This document shows positions 8,409-16,983 of a stretch of DNA of 64,000 nt, one piece after another. The stretch is from Parasphingorhabdus cellanae (GTDB taxonomy: Bacteria; Pseudomonadota; Alphaproteobacteria; Sphingomonadales; Sphingomonadaceae). Positions within the stretch are counted from its first letter, which is position 1, and every line of letters starts with the position of its first letter. The stretch covers positions 2,780,001 to 2,844,000 of the forward strand of contig NZ_CP071794.1 in the NCBI RefSeq assembly GCF_017498565.1, read 5' to 3'. Made by a program: the position numbers and the translations under genes. The notes under the pieces are model-generated. The model searched no databases and had not been told where the DNA came from. It worked only from the letters and a program-made list of their open reading frames with translations.

Positions 8409-10827
8409 TATAGCGGCCGCTGTTCTGGGTGTTGTTATCGCTGCTCCTGCTCATGCCGAAAGTCAGGTTGAAGTAGATATTGCCGCAGGTCGACTAGACT
8501 CTGCGATTTTTGTACTTGGGAAACAGGCCGGTATTAGTATCGGATTGTCTGATCCGCATATTGGGGCAAGCCGGGTCCCGCGGATTAAGGGGCGGATGAC
8601 CTCGCACCAAGCTTTGACCCGCCTATTGGCCGGTACCGAAGCAAAACCACAGCGTGTACATGCCCGTCATTGGCGGATAGTGCGGATACCGAAGCGGCTC
8701 ACGTCCGAACGAGTCGCAAGAAAATTCAATCCTGTCAAATCGCCTCCACAACCCGTTATCAATCCGGATATCGTGGTCACCGGTCTGTTGATGCGCCACA
8801 CCATTCAAAGTGATGCTGCCGGTAATCGATTGACATTGTCGCTGGACGACGTCGGGCCATCGGCAGAGGTGCGCGGAACCGATGCACTGTTAGAAACGCT
8901 GCCTAGTCTAAGCTCCACGCAATTGGGTCCGGGTCGTAATCGGTTGTTTATCCGCGGGATCGCTGATTCCAGCTTTAATGGCCCTAACCAAGCCGTGTCT
9001 GGCCAATATCTGGGTGAGGCGCGGCTCAACTATAATGCGCCAGATCCGGATTTGCGGCTCATCGACTTGAGTACCATTGAGGTTTATCAAGGGCCACAAG
9101 GCACGCGTTTTGGCGCTGGTACACTGGGCGGCGTTGTTCGTCTTGTTCCCAATGCAGTGCAGCTGGACGAGCTGAGCGGTAAAACCTCAATCGCTTTGGC
9201 TGCAACGCAAGATGGTGATCCTTCGGCAGATGCTAATGCAACCGTGAACATACCCGTAATAGAAGGGGTCATGGGGGTCAGGGCTTCGGTTTATACCGGC
9301 CGTCAGGGCGGCTATGTTGACGATCGCCGCCGCGAGTTGAGAGATGTCAACCGGATGGACACAATGGGCGGTCGGTTCATTTTGCGTGTGGATCCCGGTG
9401 CTGGCTGGTCGATCGATACGATGGCGGCTGTCCAGGTAATTGAAGCGCGTGATGCGCAATATGTTGATGGTACAGGAGATCGGCTGGAACGCTCCACACT
9501 CTTTGCGCAGCCTTATAATAACGAATTTGCCTTGGGGCAGTTGGTTGTTCGTAAAACATGGGATGATACGGAATTGACTGCGGCGATTAATCTTGTTGAT
9601 CAGGAGATATCGGAGACATTCGACTTGACCCTGCCAGCCTCTGAGCCCTTTTATCCCGAATTGCCTGGTTTATTCCATCAGCGTGGTGACATGCGTCTGT
9701 TCACATCTGAAATACGTTTGTCGCGATCATTGGATAATGGCGGCAACTGGTTCTTCGGGACGAGCCTAGTCAACAACCGCTATCGCATCAGGCGCGCCAT
9801 TGAGAGTGATTTTTTTAATGCCAGTGTCGTGGGTATTGAAAATGAGACCAGTGAGGCCACCGCCTTTGGTGAGATCACATGGCCCCTCTCCAATCGTCTG
9901 ATGGTGAATGCCGGAGGGCGGATTAGTCACGTATGGACAAAGGGGACGACATTGGAAACGCCTTCGTTGGTCTTGTCCGCCCAAGAGGCAACTGTAAAAA
10001 GAAATCAGACCGCCTTTTTGCCTGCGGTCGGTGTGCAATATCGGTTTGCTGAAAGTCTGACCGGGCATGTCCGTTACCAAGAAGGGTTTCGCGCTGCCGG
10101 AATTGATATAAGCGATGATCAAGTGGAGCGGTTTCGCAATGACGAAGTTGCGGCTATCGAAGCCGGGCTGGTTTTTAGCATTGGCGGCGAAACCGGCTTT
10201 GATGCCGGTATCTCGGCGGCCTACACCAAATGGGATGATATGCAGGCTGACCTGATTCGTGGTGATATTGGCCTGCCAGGCACCCTGAACATCGGCAACG
10301 GTCGGATATGGACAGTCGATGCGTCCATGAACTGGCGGCCGCTACCTGGCTTGTCGATTGAGGCAAGCGCTATCTGGTCTGACAGCAAACTGACTGAACC
10401 GGCTGAGACCATTTTTGTCGGTAATTCTGAGTCCGATTTTGCCGATGAACTACCGGAAGGGGCGGTGATTGTCGAAAGTGATAATCTACCCAATGTCGCT
10501 GATTTTTCTGGGCGATTAGGGGTAAGCTACACAAATGCATTATCGGACGAATCAGATTTTTCGCTATCTGCCTGGGTTCGGTATACTGGTGAATCCCGGC
10601 TGGGTATCGGTCCGATACTCGGCGTGAAGCAGGGCGACTATGTGGATACAGGTCTGTCGGCAAATCTCGATTTCGGCGCACACTCGTTCTGGTTGGAAGG
10701 ATCCAATATTTTCAATGCCAGAGGCAATCGCTTTGCTTTGGGGTCACCATTCATCTTGGCTTTTGGAAAACAGATCACTCCATTGCGTCCGCGTACTATC
10801 AGAATTGGTTTCGATACCAGATTTTAA
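8392..10827 (+). CDS. TonB-dependent receptor with N-terminal STN signalling domain
   Basis: Outer-membrane receptor that imports an unidentified ligand and also signals through FecR. The 811-residue protein has a signal peptide ending APAHA (about residue 22), an STN domain (about 26-100, VEVDIAAGRLDSAIFVLG), a linker with a DIVVTG TonB box-like stretch, a plug with NRLFIRGI and VYQGPQGTRFGAGTLGG, and a long beta-barrel ending in RIGFDTRF, a terminal Phe typical of barrels. The presence of STN plus adjacent FecI/FecR-like genes defines a transducer-type receptor. The ligand is not evident; a siderophore or a glycan are both possible. Confidence 0.92.
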   Translation: MMRYLSIAAAVLGVVIAAPAHAESQVEVDIAAGRLDSAIFVLGKQAGISIGLSDPHIGASRVPRIKGRMTSHQALTRLLAGTEAKPQRVHARHWRIVRIPKRLTSERVARKFNPVKSPPQPVINPDIVVTGLLMRHTIQSDAAGNRLTLSLDDVGPSAEVRGTDALLETLPSLSSTQLGPGRNRLFIRGIADSSFNGPNQAVSGQYLGEARLNYNAPDPDLRLIDLSTIEVYQGPQGTRFGAGTLGGVVRLVPNAVQLDELSGKTSIALAATQDGDPSADANATVNIPVIEGVMGVRASVYTGRQGGYVDDRRRELRDVNRMDTMGGRFILRVDPGAGWSIDTMAAVQVIEARDAQYVDGTGDRLERSTLFAQPYNNEFALGQLVVRKTWDDTELTAAINLVDQEISETFDLTLPASEPFYPELPGLFHQRGDMRLFTSEIRLSRSLDNGGNWFFGTSLVNNRYRIRRAIESDFFNASVVGIENETSEATAFGEITWPLSNRLMVNAGGRISHVWTKGTTLETPSLVLSAQEATVKRNQTAFLPAVGVQYRFAESLTGHVRYQEGFRAAGIDISDDQVERFRNDEVAAIEAGLVFSIGGETGFDAGISAAYTKWDDMQADLIRGDIGLPGTLNIGNGRIWTVDASMNWRPLPGLSIEASAIWSDSKLTEPAETIFVGNSESDFADELPEGAVIVESDNLPNVADFSGRLGVSYTNALSDESDFSLSAWVRYTGESRLGIGPILGVKQGDYVDTGLSANLDFGAHSFWLEGSNIFNARGNRFALGSPFILAFGKQITPLRPRTIRIGFDTRF

Positions 10828-10978
10828 TTAATCGAAATAAATCTATAAAAATCCTGATATTACAAATAATTAGCTTTAAATTACTTATAAATATAAGGTT
10901 GTCATTGCGGGTTAACTCCGGTGGTACCGTCTTGTCGAATATCCAACACAAGATTTTCAGGACAAGGACCAAACCCCC

Positions 10979-13900
10979 ATGCATAAACTTCTCGCCTGCA
11001 CCAGTCTTACCCCGATATTGTTAGTTGCCGCTGGCCCCGTTCATGCCGAAACCGTGATCGACAGCGCGCGCACCACGCCGATTGCGACGAGCGATAACAA
11101 TGATGATATCCGGATCACCAACAAAGGTTCGATCAAGCCAACCGGCGGCACCGCCGTGATCATCGACAGCAATCATGATGTTACAAACGAGGGCACCATC
11201 CAGATTACCGGAGCGGATAGCGCCGTCGGGATTTCTGCCGAAACCGGTACCTCTGGAACCATTACCAATAGCGGTTCCATCATCATCGATGAAGATTATA
11301 CCCCGAAGGATTCCGACGATGATGGTGATCTGGATGGTCGGTTTGCTAACGGTAAGTTCCGTTTTGGTATTGGAACAGAAGGAGGGTATTCCGGTGCAAT
11401 CGTAAATAGCGGCACGATAACGATTGAAGGCAATGATAGCGCTGGAATTTATCTCGGAGACCGGCTCGATGGCTCGCTAAATCACAGCGGCCAGATCACA
11501 GTGACCGGGGATGACAGTGTTGGGATAAAAACAAGTGATGTGGCTGGCGACGTAACAGTGCGCGGTTCTGTCGCTGTGCGCGGTGAAAACGCAGTCGGCG
11601 TGGCGATTTGGGGTCAAGTTGAGGGTGGGTTGCTAATCCAAAATACGGTCACTGCATCGGGCTATCGTAGCACAACGCGACCAGGCGATGTGTCAAAACT
11701 GGATGCTGATGATTTGCTGCAAGGCGGTCCGGCGATCGCCATTTATAATGATGTTGCGGACGGAATATTTTTTGATGTTCGACCAGAAAATACCGACCCG
11801 AAAAACAAGGATGAAGATGGCGACGGCATTGATGATGATAAAGAAGGCAATGCGTCCGTCACCTCCTATGGCGAAGCTGCGGCTGTTCAAATCGGTTCGG
11901 CGACTAATACGGTAACTATCGGCGAAGTAAAAAACGATGAATCTGAGGGCAATGGCATCTTCAATAACGGCAGTATCCGCGGTCTCGGGGTTTATGAGGG
12001 CGTGGCTGCGAATGCTCTTGTTATTGGTGGTCTTGGTGGCGCGACAGAAATTGTCGGTGGTATCCTAAACAGAGGCTCGATCAGCGCTGTGTCTCTTGAC
12101 GATGATGCTACGGCGATCCGTATTGGTGACCGCGCCACTATGGTACAGATTAATAACGATGGCGAAATCGTCGCTAGTGGCGGTAGTGCCGCCGACACGG
12201 CTGTTTATGCCATTCTGGTAGAGGAGCGTGGCGCGCTTGAAGGGATCTACACTACGAAAAAGATTAGCGCCACAGCAGCGAAAGACGGGCAAGCGGGGGC
12301 GATTATTGACCGCTCGGGTACGCTGGAATTTGTCTTTAATAGCGGCACGATTGAAGCGATAAGCGAAAATGGTGGTGAAGGGAAAGCCGTTGCAATTGAC
12401 CTTTCCAACAATAATAACGGCACAGAAATCGCTCAATTTAGAAACTCCTCGCAATCCCCGGCGCCCGTAATTATTGGCGATATCCTGCTCGGTTCGGGGG
12501 ACGATTTTGTCGGTAGTGCAGCGGGTCGGATAGAGGGGCGGCTGGATTTTGGTGGCGGCTTCGACGAATTTGAATTGGAAAAAGGCGCGCAATTTACCGG
12601 TTGGCTCAGTCAGGCAGCAGGGACGGATATCACCATAAACGATAGTTCGATGCTGCTGACCGACACGGGGACAATTGACATCAATTCCATCGTTACCGAG
12701 AATGACAGCACCATCGGCGTCACTATTGATGGCAAGTCTGGCAAGTTCACACAATTGAACGTTGCGGATACGGCTGAATTTGGCGAGGGAACCAATCTCG
12801 AAATCCAGTTAGTCAGCGTCAGCGAGTCTGAAGGCCGTTATCAGATTGTCGATGCGAATAATCTGGTCGGCAGTGAAAATCTCGCACAAGACGGCGTGGT
12901 TACGGCCTATATGTTCAAGAGCAGCGTGACTGGCGATGATGACGAGGGTGCTGTCTGGGTTGATATCAAACGCAAGACAGCAGAGGAACTGAAGCTCACC
13001 CGATCGCAAACCAGCGCATATGACGCGATCTTCAAGGTGCTCGACAATGATGCGGCGGTGTCCTCCAGCTTTCTCGGTGCGACAACGGCAGAGACTTTTG
13101 ACGAAACAATTCAGCAAATGCTGCCGGACCATGCGGGCGGCGTGTTTGCGACGGTCAGTCAGGGTTCGCGCTCTACCGCGCGCTTCCTGACCGATCCGGT
13201 TGCGCCCTATAGCGATCAGGGCGGCTGGGGTTTCTGGCTGCAACAGACCGTTTGGGGTGTTTCCAAGGATCGCGGTCAGACGGATAGCTACGATATTACC
13301 GGTCTCGGTACGACTGCGGGTATAGAAGTCGAAACCGGCAGCATCGGCAATTTCGGTGTTTCGTTCGGTTATCTGAACAGCAATGACAGCGATGATGACG
13401 CGGCCAATGAAGTGGATAGCGATCAATATGAATTCGCGGCCTATTGGCGTGCGCGTTGGGGTGGCCTCCGCGCTTTTGCCAGAGGCTCCTACGCCAAGGT
13501 CGAATTTGATTCGCAGCGCCGGTTTGAGTCTAAAATTGACGGAGATGATAAGACAGAACGCCGCTTTGCCGTCGCTGATTGGTCTGGTGATCTTTACAGT
13601 TTTGCTGGCGGGCTGGCCTATGAAATGGATATTGGTCGGGTTTCCCTGCGTCCTTCTGTATCGGTCGACTATTATAACCTGTCCGAAGAAGGTTATACCG
13701 AAACCGAGGGCGGCGATGCGTTTAACTTGATCGTGGAAGATCGCGACAGCGACGAGTTGGCACTCAATACCACATTGGCGGCGGCGCTGAACTTCGGTGA
13801 TACAGACCCCGATGGTGTCTGGTTCCGGGCCGAGGTCGAAGGCGGCTATCGTCAGATTATTGGTGGCGATATCGGTAATACGACAGCGAAATTCAAAGAT

Positions 13901-14071
13901 GGTGATGCGTTTACACTGTCCCCTGATACCCGAACCGATGGCTGGCTCGCCGGCGTTCGGCTGGTCAGCGGGACGGGCAATCTGCTCATCGCAGGCGAAT
14001 TCAGTGCTGAAGAGCAGTTACGAGATCATGTTTCATATGGTGCACGGCTGTCGTTGCGGATCGGTTTTTAG
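10979..14071 (+). CDS. Autotransporter with calcium-binding-like passenger repeats
   Basis: A 1030-residue type V secretion protein: signal peptide to about residue 23 (GPVHAE), a long Gly/Asn/Thr-rich passenger of beta-helix type with repeated NxGxI/T elements (SNHDVTNEGTIQITG and similar), and a C-terminal autotransporter barrel from about residue 746 (GGWGFWLQQTVWG) ending in LSLRIGF. Two Asp-rich loops (about residues 104-121 with DSDDDGDLDG, and 272-290 with DEDGDGIDDD) resemble thrombospondin type-3 calcium sites. SD-like AGGACAAGGACC precedes the ATG. It lies 151 bp after the receptor gene and may be a target of the sigma factor, which is inference only. A strong terminator follows. 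Confidence 0.9.
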   Translation: MHKLLACTSLTPILLVAAGPVHAETVIDSARTTPIATSDNNDDIRITNKGSIKPTGGTAVIIDSNHDVTNEGTIQITGADSAVGISAETGTSGTITNSGSIIIDEDYTPKDSDDDGDLDGRFANGKFRFGIGTEGGYSGAIVNSGTITIEGNDSAGIYLGDRLDGSLNHSGQITVTGDDSVGIKTSDVAGDVTVRGSVAVRGENAVGVAIWGQVEGGLLIQNTVTASGYRSTTRPGDVSKLDADDLLQGGPAIAIYNDVADGIFFDVRPENTDPKNKDEDGDGIDDDKEGNASVTSYGEAAAVQIGSATNTVTIGEVKNDESEGNGIFNNGSIRGLGVYEGVAANALVIGGLGGATEIVGGILNRGSISAVSLDDDATAIRIGDRATMVQINNDGEIVASGGSAADTAVYAILVEERGALEGIYTTKKISATAAKDGQAGAIIDRSGTLEFVFNSGTIEAISENGGEGKAVAIDLSNNNNGTEIAQFRNSSQSPAPVIIGDILLGSGDDFVGSAAGRIEGRLDFGGGFDEFELEKGAQFTGWLSQAAGTDITINDSSMLLTDTGTIDINSIVTENDSTIGVTIDGKSGKFTQLNVADTAEFGEGTNLEIQLVSVSESEGRYQIVDANNLVGSENLAQDGVVTAYMFKSSVTGDDDEGAVWVDIKRKTAEELKLTRSQTSAYDAIFKVLDNDAAVSSSFLGATTAETFDETIQQMLPDHAGGVFATVSQGSRSTARFLTDPVAPYSDQGGWGFWLQQTVWGVSKDRGQTDSYDITGLGTTAGIEVETGSIGNFGVSFGYLNSNDSDDDAANEVDSDQYEFAAYWRARWGGLRAFARGSYAKVEFDSQRRFESKIDGDDKTERRFAVADWSGDLYSFAGGLAYEMDIGRVSLRPSVSVDYYNLSEEGYTETEGGDAFNLIVEDRDSDELALNTTLAAALNFGDTDPDGVWFRAEVEGGYRQIIGGDIGNTTAKFKDGDAFTLSPDTRTDGWLAGVRLVSGTGNLLIAGEFSAEEQLRDHVSYGARLSLRIGF

Positions 14072-14119
14072 GCGCATCTGCATGGACTAGTCGCTAGCGA
14101 CAAAAATACTCCTCCTATG

Positions 14120-14169
14120 CGGGCGGGGAACTGTGGAGCAAATATTCCACAGTTCGCCGCCCGTTTTTT
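14120..14169 (+). terminator. Intrinsic terminator after the autotransporter gene
   Basis: A long stem (14120-14137 with 14146-14163, one mismatch, 8-nt loop) is followed by TTTTTT (14164-14169). It separates the autotransporter from the C39 peptidase cluster. Confidence 0.9.
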
Positions 14170-14396
14170 CTGTCACTACTGCTCGCCAAGGTTAGCAGAT
14201 CAGAATTTGACAAAAAAGGCTGAGCCTCCCGCCAAAATCCAAAATTTTTAACCAATTGCCAAATCGCAACAAGCGAAAAAGCGAATCGGTCTAACAGAGG
14301 GATGTCGCATGAAGCGGCATATAACAGGGCCTCTTTACCCCCTTCCTTGTTTGCGCAGGGAAAGATGAGATGCCTTAGACCCTAAGGAGAATACCG
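14170..14396 (+). promoter_or_regulatory. Leader and promoter region of the secreted-protein/C39 peptidase cluster
   Basis: About 230 bp with no gene, between a terminator and the first gene of the cluster. It must contain that cluster's promoter, although I cannot fix -35/-10 boxes with confidence. The SD AAGGAG (14384-14389) is 7 bases before the ATG. The small inverted repeat CCTTAG (14373-14378) / CTAAGG (14382-14387) overlaps the SD and could partly hide it. Confidence 0.45.
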
Positions 14397-14897
14397 ATGA
14401 AAATGACTAAACTATTGGCAGCATCTGCTGCAGTAGCTGCTTTGGCCGTTGGCGCCCCTGCCATGGCTCAGCAAAATCAAGGCAATGACGTTTATGACAA
14501 TGCAGACTCGCTCGTCATTAACGATCTGCTTGATATCTATCTTGCACAAGATGCCAGCACCACAACTACAGTTGATGACGTTGCCAGCAACAACAATAAT
14601 AACAACGACCTTGTTATTGCTACGCAGACGTTGACTGCCTACAACACCAACTCTCTGATGGACGAACTCGTCGATCTGGATGGTGAAGACGGTACACCAG
14701 CTCCAGTTGGCTACAACAGCGGCGACAACTATGTTCGCGGCAATGCCTTTGCAGCTTTTGCGGGTATCCTGAACCAGTCATGGAACACCGGCATCAACTC
14801 CAACGCTCAGTCTGCAACGAATATTGCAGCACAAGGCACCATCAACTTTGGTGATGGCGCTGCAGCAGCTGAAGGTGGGGCTGGCGGCGGCGATTAA
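14397..14897 (+). CDS. Secreted Asn/Gln/Ala-rich protein, candidate fibre (amyloid-like) subunit
   Basis: A 166-residue protein with a clear Sec signal (cleavage after APAMA, about residue 24) and a low-complexity mature part: a polar start (QQNQGNDVYDN), an Asn run near residue 65, and a C-terminal NTGINSNAQSATNIAAQGTI segment followed by a Gly/Ala tail. The C-terminal segment aligns by eye with one in the next protein (INTGAQSALQAGLAVTINI), so the two are probably related. It has no double-glycine leader motif, unlike its neighbours. Composition and the neighbouring C39 peptidase recall FapB/FapC-type functional amyloid subunits, but I cannot show homology. Strong SD (AAGGAG). Confidence 0.7.
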   Translation: MKMTKLLAASAAVAALAVGAPAMAQQNQGNDVYDNADSLVINDLLDIYLAQDASTTTTVDDVASNNNNNNDLVIATQTLTAYNTNSLMDELVDLDGEDGTPAPVGYNSGDNYVRGNAFAAFAGILNQSWNTGINSNAQSATNIAAQGTINFGDGAAAAEGGAGGGD

Positions 14898-14924
14898 TCG
14901 CTATTCGCTGACGTGATGAAGGTT

Positions 14925-14953
14925 GGGCCGGTTTCCGCCGATGGAACCGGCCC
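14925..14953 (+). other. Intercistronic hairpin between the first two secreted-protein genes
   Basis: GGGCCGGTTTCC (14925-14936) pairs with GGAACCGGCCC (14943-14953) with one bulge and a 6-nt loop. No T run follows, so it is more likely an mRNA-stabilising or partial-termination element that could raise expression of the first gene over the rest. Confidence 0.55.
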
Positions 14954-14997
14954 CTCCATTCCCCAAACATCTGCATCCCCAAACGGGAGTAAAGACG

Positions 14998-15366
14998 ATG
15001 AAAAAGCATTTTTGGCTTCTTATGATAGCCCCCGCCATGACCGCCTCCCATGCGAGCGCGCAGGTCACGGATCAGGACGCTGCGCCCCAGGCACCCGCGA
15101 CTACCGCGCAGCCGTCTGAATCCCCGCTAATGTCGCTCGACGAACTCGATGAGCTGCGTGGCGGCACCCAAGTAGCGATTAACCAACAAACCTTTAACTC
15201 TGAGAATACCGGCAACACGATAGGCGGCGACTTTACCGCCGGCGATGTCAATCTGTCGGACAACTCGCTGTCCGGTTTTAACGGTCTTGGTAATGTAGTG
15301 ATCAACACCGGCGCCCAGTCCGCACTCCAGGCGGGCCTGGCGGTGACGATCAATATTACCGATTAG
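14998..15366 (+). CDS. Secreted protein with double-glycine leader motif, candidate C39 peptidase substrate
   Basis: A 122-residue protein starting at ATG 14998, chosen because GGGAG (14985-14989) is 8 bases upstream and a Sec signal (MKKHFWLLMIAPAMTASHASA) follows at once. After a Pro/Ala-rich linker comes MSLDELDELRGG with the Gly pair at residues 55-56, which looks like the acidic-amphipathic double-glycine leader recognised by C39 peptidases. The 66 residues beyond it are Asn/Thr/Gly-rich and end in INTGAQSALQAGLAVTINI, similar to the end of the protein encoded upstream. Adjacent to the C39 peptidase gene. A structural fibre component or a secreted peptide precursor are both possible. Confidence 0.72.
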   Translation: MKKHFWLLMIAPAMTASHASAQVTDQDAAPQAPATTAQPSESPLMSLDELDELRGGTQVAINQQTFNSENTGNTIGGDFTAGDVNLSDNSLSGFNGLGNVVINTGAQSALQAGLAVTINITD

Positions 15367-15370
15367 GTAA

Positions 15371-15466
15371 GGTATAGGCCATGACCCTCACTTCCCCCAT
15401 CAAAAATGGCCTATACCCAGCCTTTCCGCCCTTCAAGAGCGGCTTGAAATCTTTCTTGAAGGGCGG
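15371..15466 (+). promoter_or_regulatory. Two tandem large hairpins over the peptidase start codon and early coding region
   Basis: First, a perfect 12-bp inverted repeat GGTATAGGCCAT (15371-15382) / ATGGCCTATACC (15406-15417) places the ATG at 15381 in the stem. Second, a perfect 13-bp inverted repeat CCGCCCTTCAAGA (15426-15438) / TCTTGAAGGGCGG (15454-15466) lies just after. No T run follows either. They may reduce peptidase translation, or the real start may be the TTG at 15456, leaving both hairpins intergenic. Confidence 0.6.
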
Positions 15467-16187
15467 ACTGCTGGCCCTGACCGGTGCCAGCCTGTTTTGC
15501 AGTTCCGTCGCGCAATCCGAAGTCCGTTTGGCACGGGAATCGAGTGGCGGAGACTATTATGTCGGCGTCATGACCTGGTGGGATATCCCATTCCGTTCCG
15601 TCATCCGCCAGCGCTATGATTTTAGCTGCGGTTCCGCCGCTGTCGCGACCTTGCTCACCTATCATTACGACCGGCCCACGAGCGAACGGACACCGTTCAA
15701 GGCGATGTGGGATCTGGGCAATAAAGAAGCGATCAAGAAAGTCGGCTTTTCGATGCTCGACATGCGTAACTATCTACAATCCATCGGTTATCGTGCCGAG
15801 GGTTTCAAACTGAAACCCGGGCAGCTTATCCAGGTGAAACGCCCGGTCATAGTGCTGCTCGACATTGATGGGTTCAAACATTTTGTTGTGGTCAAAGGTC
15901 AGACCAGAGATCAGGTGCTGGTCGGCGATTCCGTGCTTGGCATCAACAAATATTCCTATGAGGAATTCCATAAATATTGGAACGGCATTGCTTTGGCCAT
16001 CGTCGATGGTCCGATAACCAAGCGGCCCACCTATAATCTTGCCGGTGACTGGAATCCTTGGTCCACCGCGCCGACCGATCAGGTATCGGCCATGGCTGAC
16101 ATCGGCAATCTAACCAATCACCTTCCCCCCCTGTACCAAATCTCGCCGGAATTTCTTCTCGATGTGCGAGTGGGTACCGTCAGATGA
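15381..16187 (+). CDS. Periplasmic C39-family (double-glycine) cysteine peptidase, FapD-like in context
   Basis: A stand-alone C39 peptidase, not fused to an ABC transporter. Of 268 residues, the catalytic set is visible: Gln77 and Cys83 in RQRYDFSCGSAA, His167 in FKHFVVVKG and Asp183 in LVGDS. A hydrophobic export segment (LLALTGASLFCSSVAQS, about 30-46) suggests action in the periplasm. It is flanked by genes for two secreted proteins with LRGG motifs, its likely substrates. FapD of the Pseudomonas functional-amyloid operon is likewise a lone C39 peptidase. From ATG 15381 the n-region is unusually long; TTG 15456 would give a more typical signal peptide but lacks an SD. Confidence 0.85.
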   Translation: MTLTSPIKNGLYPAFPPFKSGLKSFLKGGLLALTGASLFCSSVAQSEVRLARESSGGDYYVGVMTWWDIPFRSVIRQRYDFSCGSAAVATLLTYHYDRPTSERTPFKAMWDLGNKEAIKKVGFSMLDMRNYLQSIGYRAEGFKLKPGQLIQVKRPVIVLLDIDGFKHFVVVKGQTRDQVLVGDSVLGINKYSYEEFHKYWNGIALAIVDGPITKRPTYNLAGDWNPWSTAPTDQVSAMADIGNLTNHLPPLYQISPEFLLDVRVGTVR

Positions 16188-16197
16188 GAGATAAGCC

Positions 16198-16791
16198 ATG
16201 AGCTACAGACATAGATATTTCGCCACGGTCGCCTGCATCGCGTCCTTCACCGCGATGCTAGTACCCCAGACCGCCAATGCCGACCCCGCGGCGGCGGTCG
16301 GTCTGCCCGCACTTGTTCCGGACGAAGATCTGGACAAGTTGCGCGGCGGGTTCATAGTCAACGGACTGGGCGTCAATTTTGGCGCCGATATCCGCACTTA
16401 TGTGAATGGCGAGTTGCTGCTGCAGACGGTGCTGAACCTCAATGATGATGGCGCACACACCACCCAGACGGCCGCTGCCGGACTGAGCCCGGTCGATGTT
16501 TCTTCGTTGCAAAACGGTGTATTATCCAGTGGCAATATCCGCATGAAGGTCGGCGACACCCCCGTCTATCTATTGAATAACGGGCAAACCGCGATCGTTC
16601 ATGAGACCACCAATGGTGTCCAGAACATGCTGATCAATACGGCCAATGGATTTGAAGCGGTGCAGGAAGTGGACGCGACACTCAATCTTTCCGGATATGA
16701 AAGTTTCAACAACGATCTGATGATGGACCGTATCGGCAGCGCGCTGCAAGATATTGCCGGTCAAGCAGGGATCGGGGCCCTCGGAAACTGA
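16198..16791 (+). CDS. Secreted protein with double-glycine motif, second candidate C39 substrate
   Basis: A 197-residue protein, ATG 11 bp after the peptidase stop, with a Sec signal (cleavage near NA-DP, about residue 29). The motif PDEDLDKLRGG ends in Gly50-Gly51, the same spacing and same acid-Leu pattern as the small protein two genes earlier. The roughly 146-residue remainder is Asn/Thr/Leu-rich with GLGVNFGADI, NNGQTAIVHETTNG and LNLSGYESFNND, giving an alternating hydrophobic pattern that suggests beta structure. No known domain recognised. A terminator follows, so this is the last gene of the cluster. Confidence 0.72.
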   Translation: MSYRHRYFATVACIASFTAMLVPQTANADPAAAVGLPALVPDEDLDKLRGGFIVNGLGVNFGADIRTYVNGELLLQTVLNLNDDGAHTTQTAAAGLSPVDVSSLQNGVLSSGNIRMKVGDTPVYLLNNGQTAIVHETTNGVQNMLINTANGFEAVQEVDATLNLSGYESFNNDLMMDRIGSALQDIAGQAGIGALGN

Positions 16792-16845
16792 TACGGATCT
16801 GAGGTGGAAGTGACCGGTTGCCAATCCTGCCGGTCCTTAACTGAA

Positions 16846-16885
16846 AGCGCTGTGAACCATCACGCGGGTTCGCGGCGCTTTTTTT
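16846..16885 (+). terminator. Intrinsic terminator of the C39 peptidase cluster
   Basis: A 13-bp stem including two G-T pairs (16846-16858 with 16867-16879) around an 8-nt loop, followed by a run of seven T (16879-16885). Confidence 0.88.
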
Positions 16886-16983
16886 GACAACTCAAAACAT
16901 ACAACATCCCTGTCTTTCTTGGGACAAGCTTGTTTGTAGAAAATGGACGGCGTCCAAGACAAATTTTGTTCGGAGTAATATAC

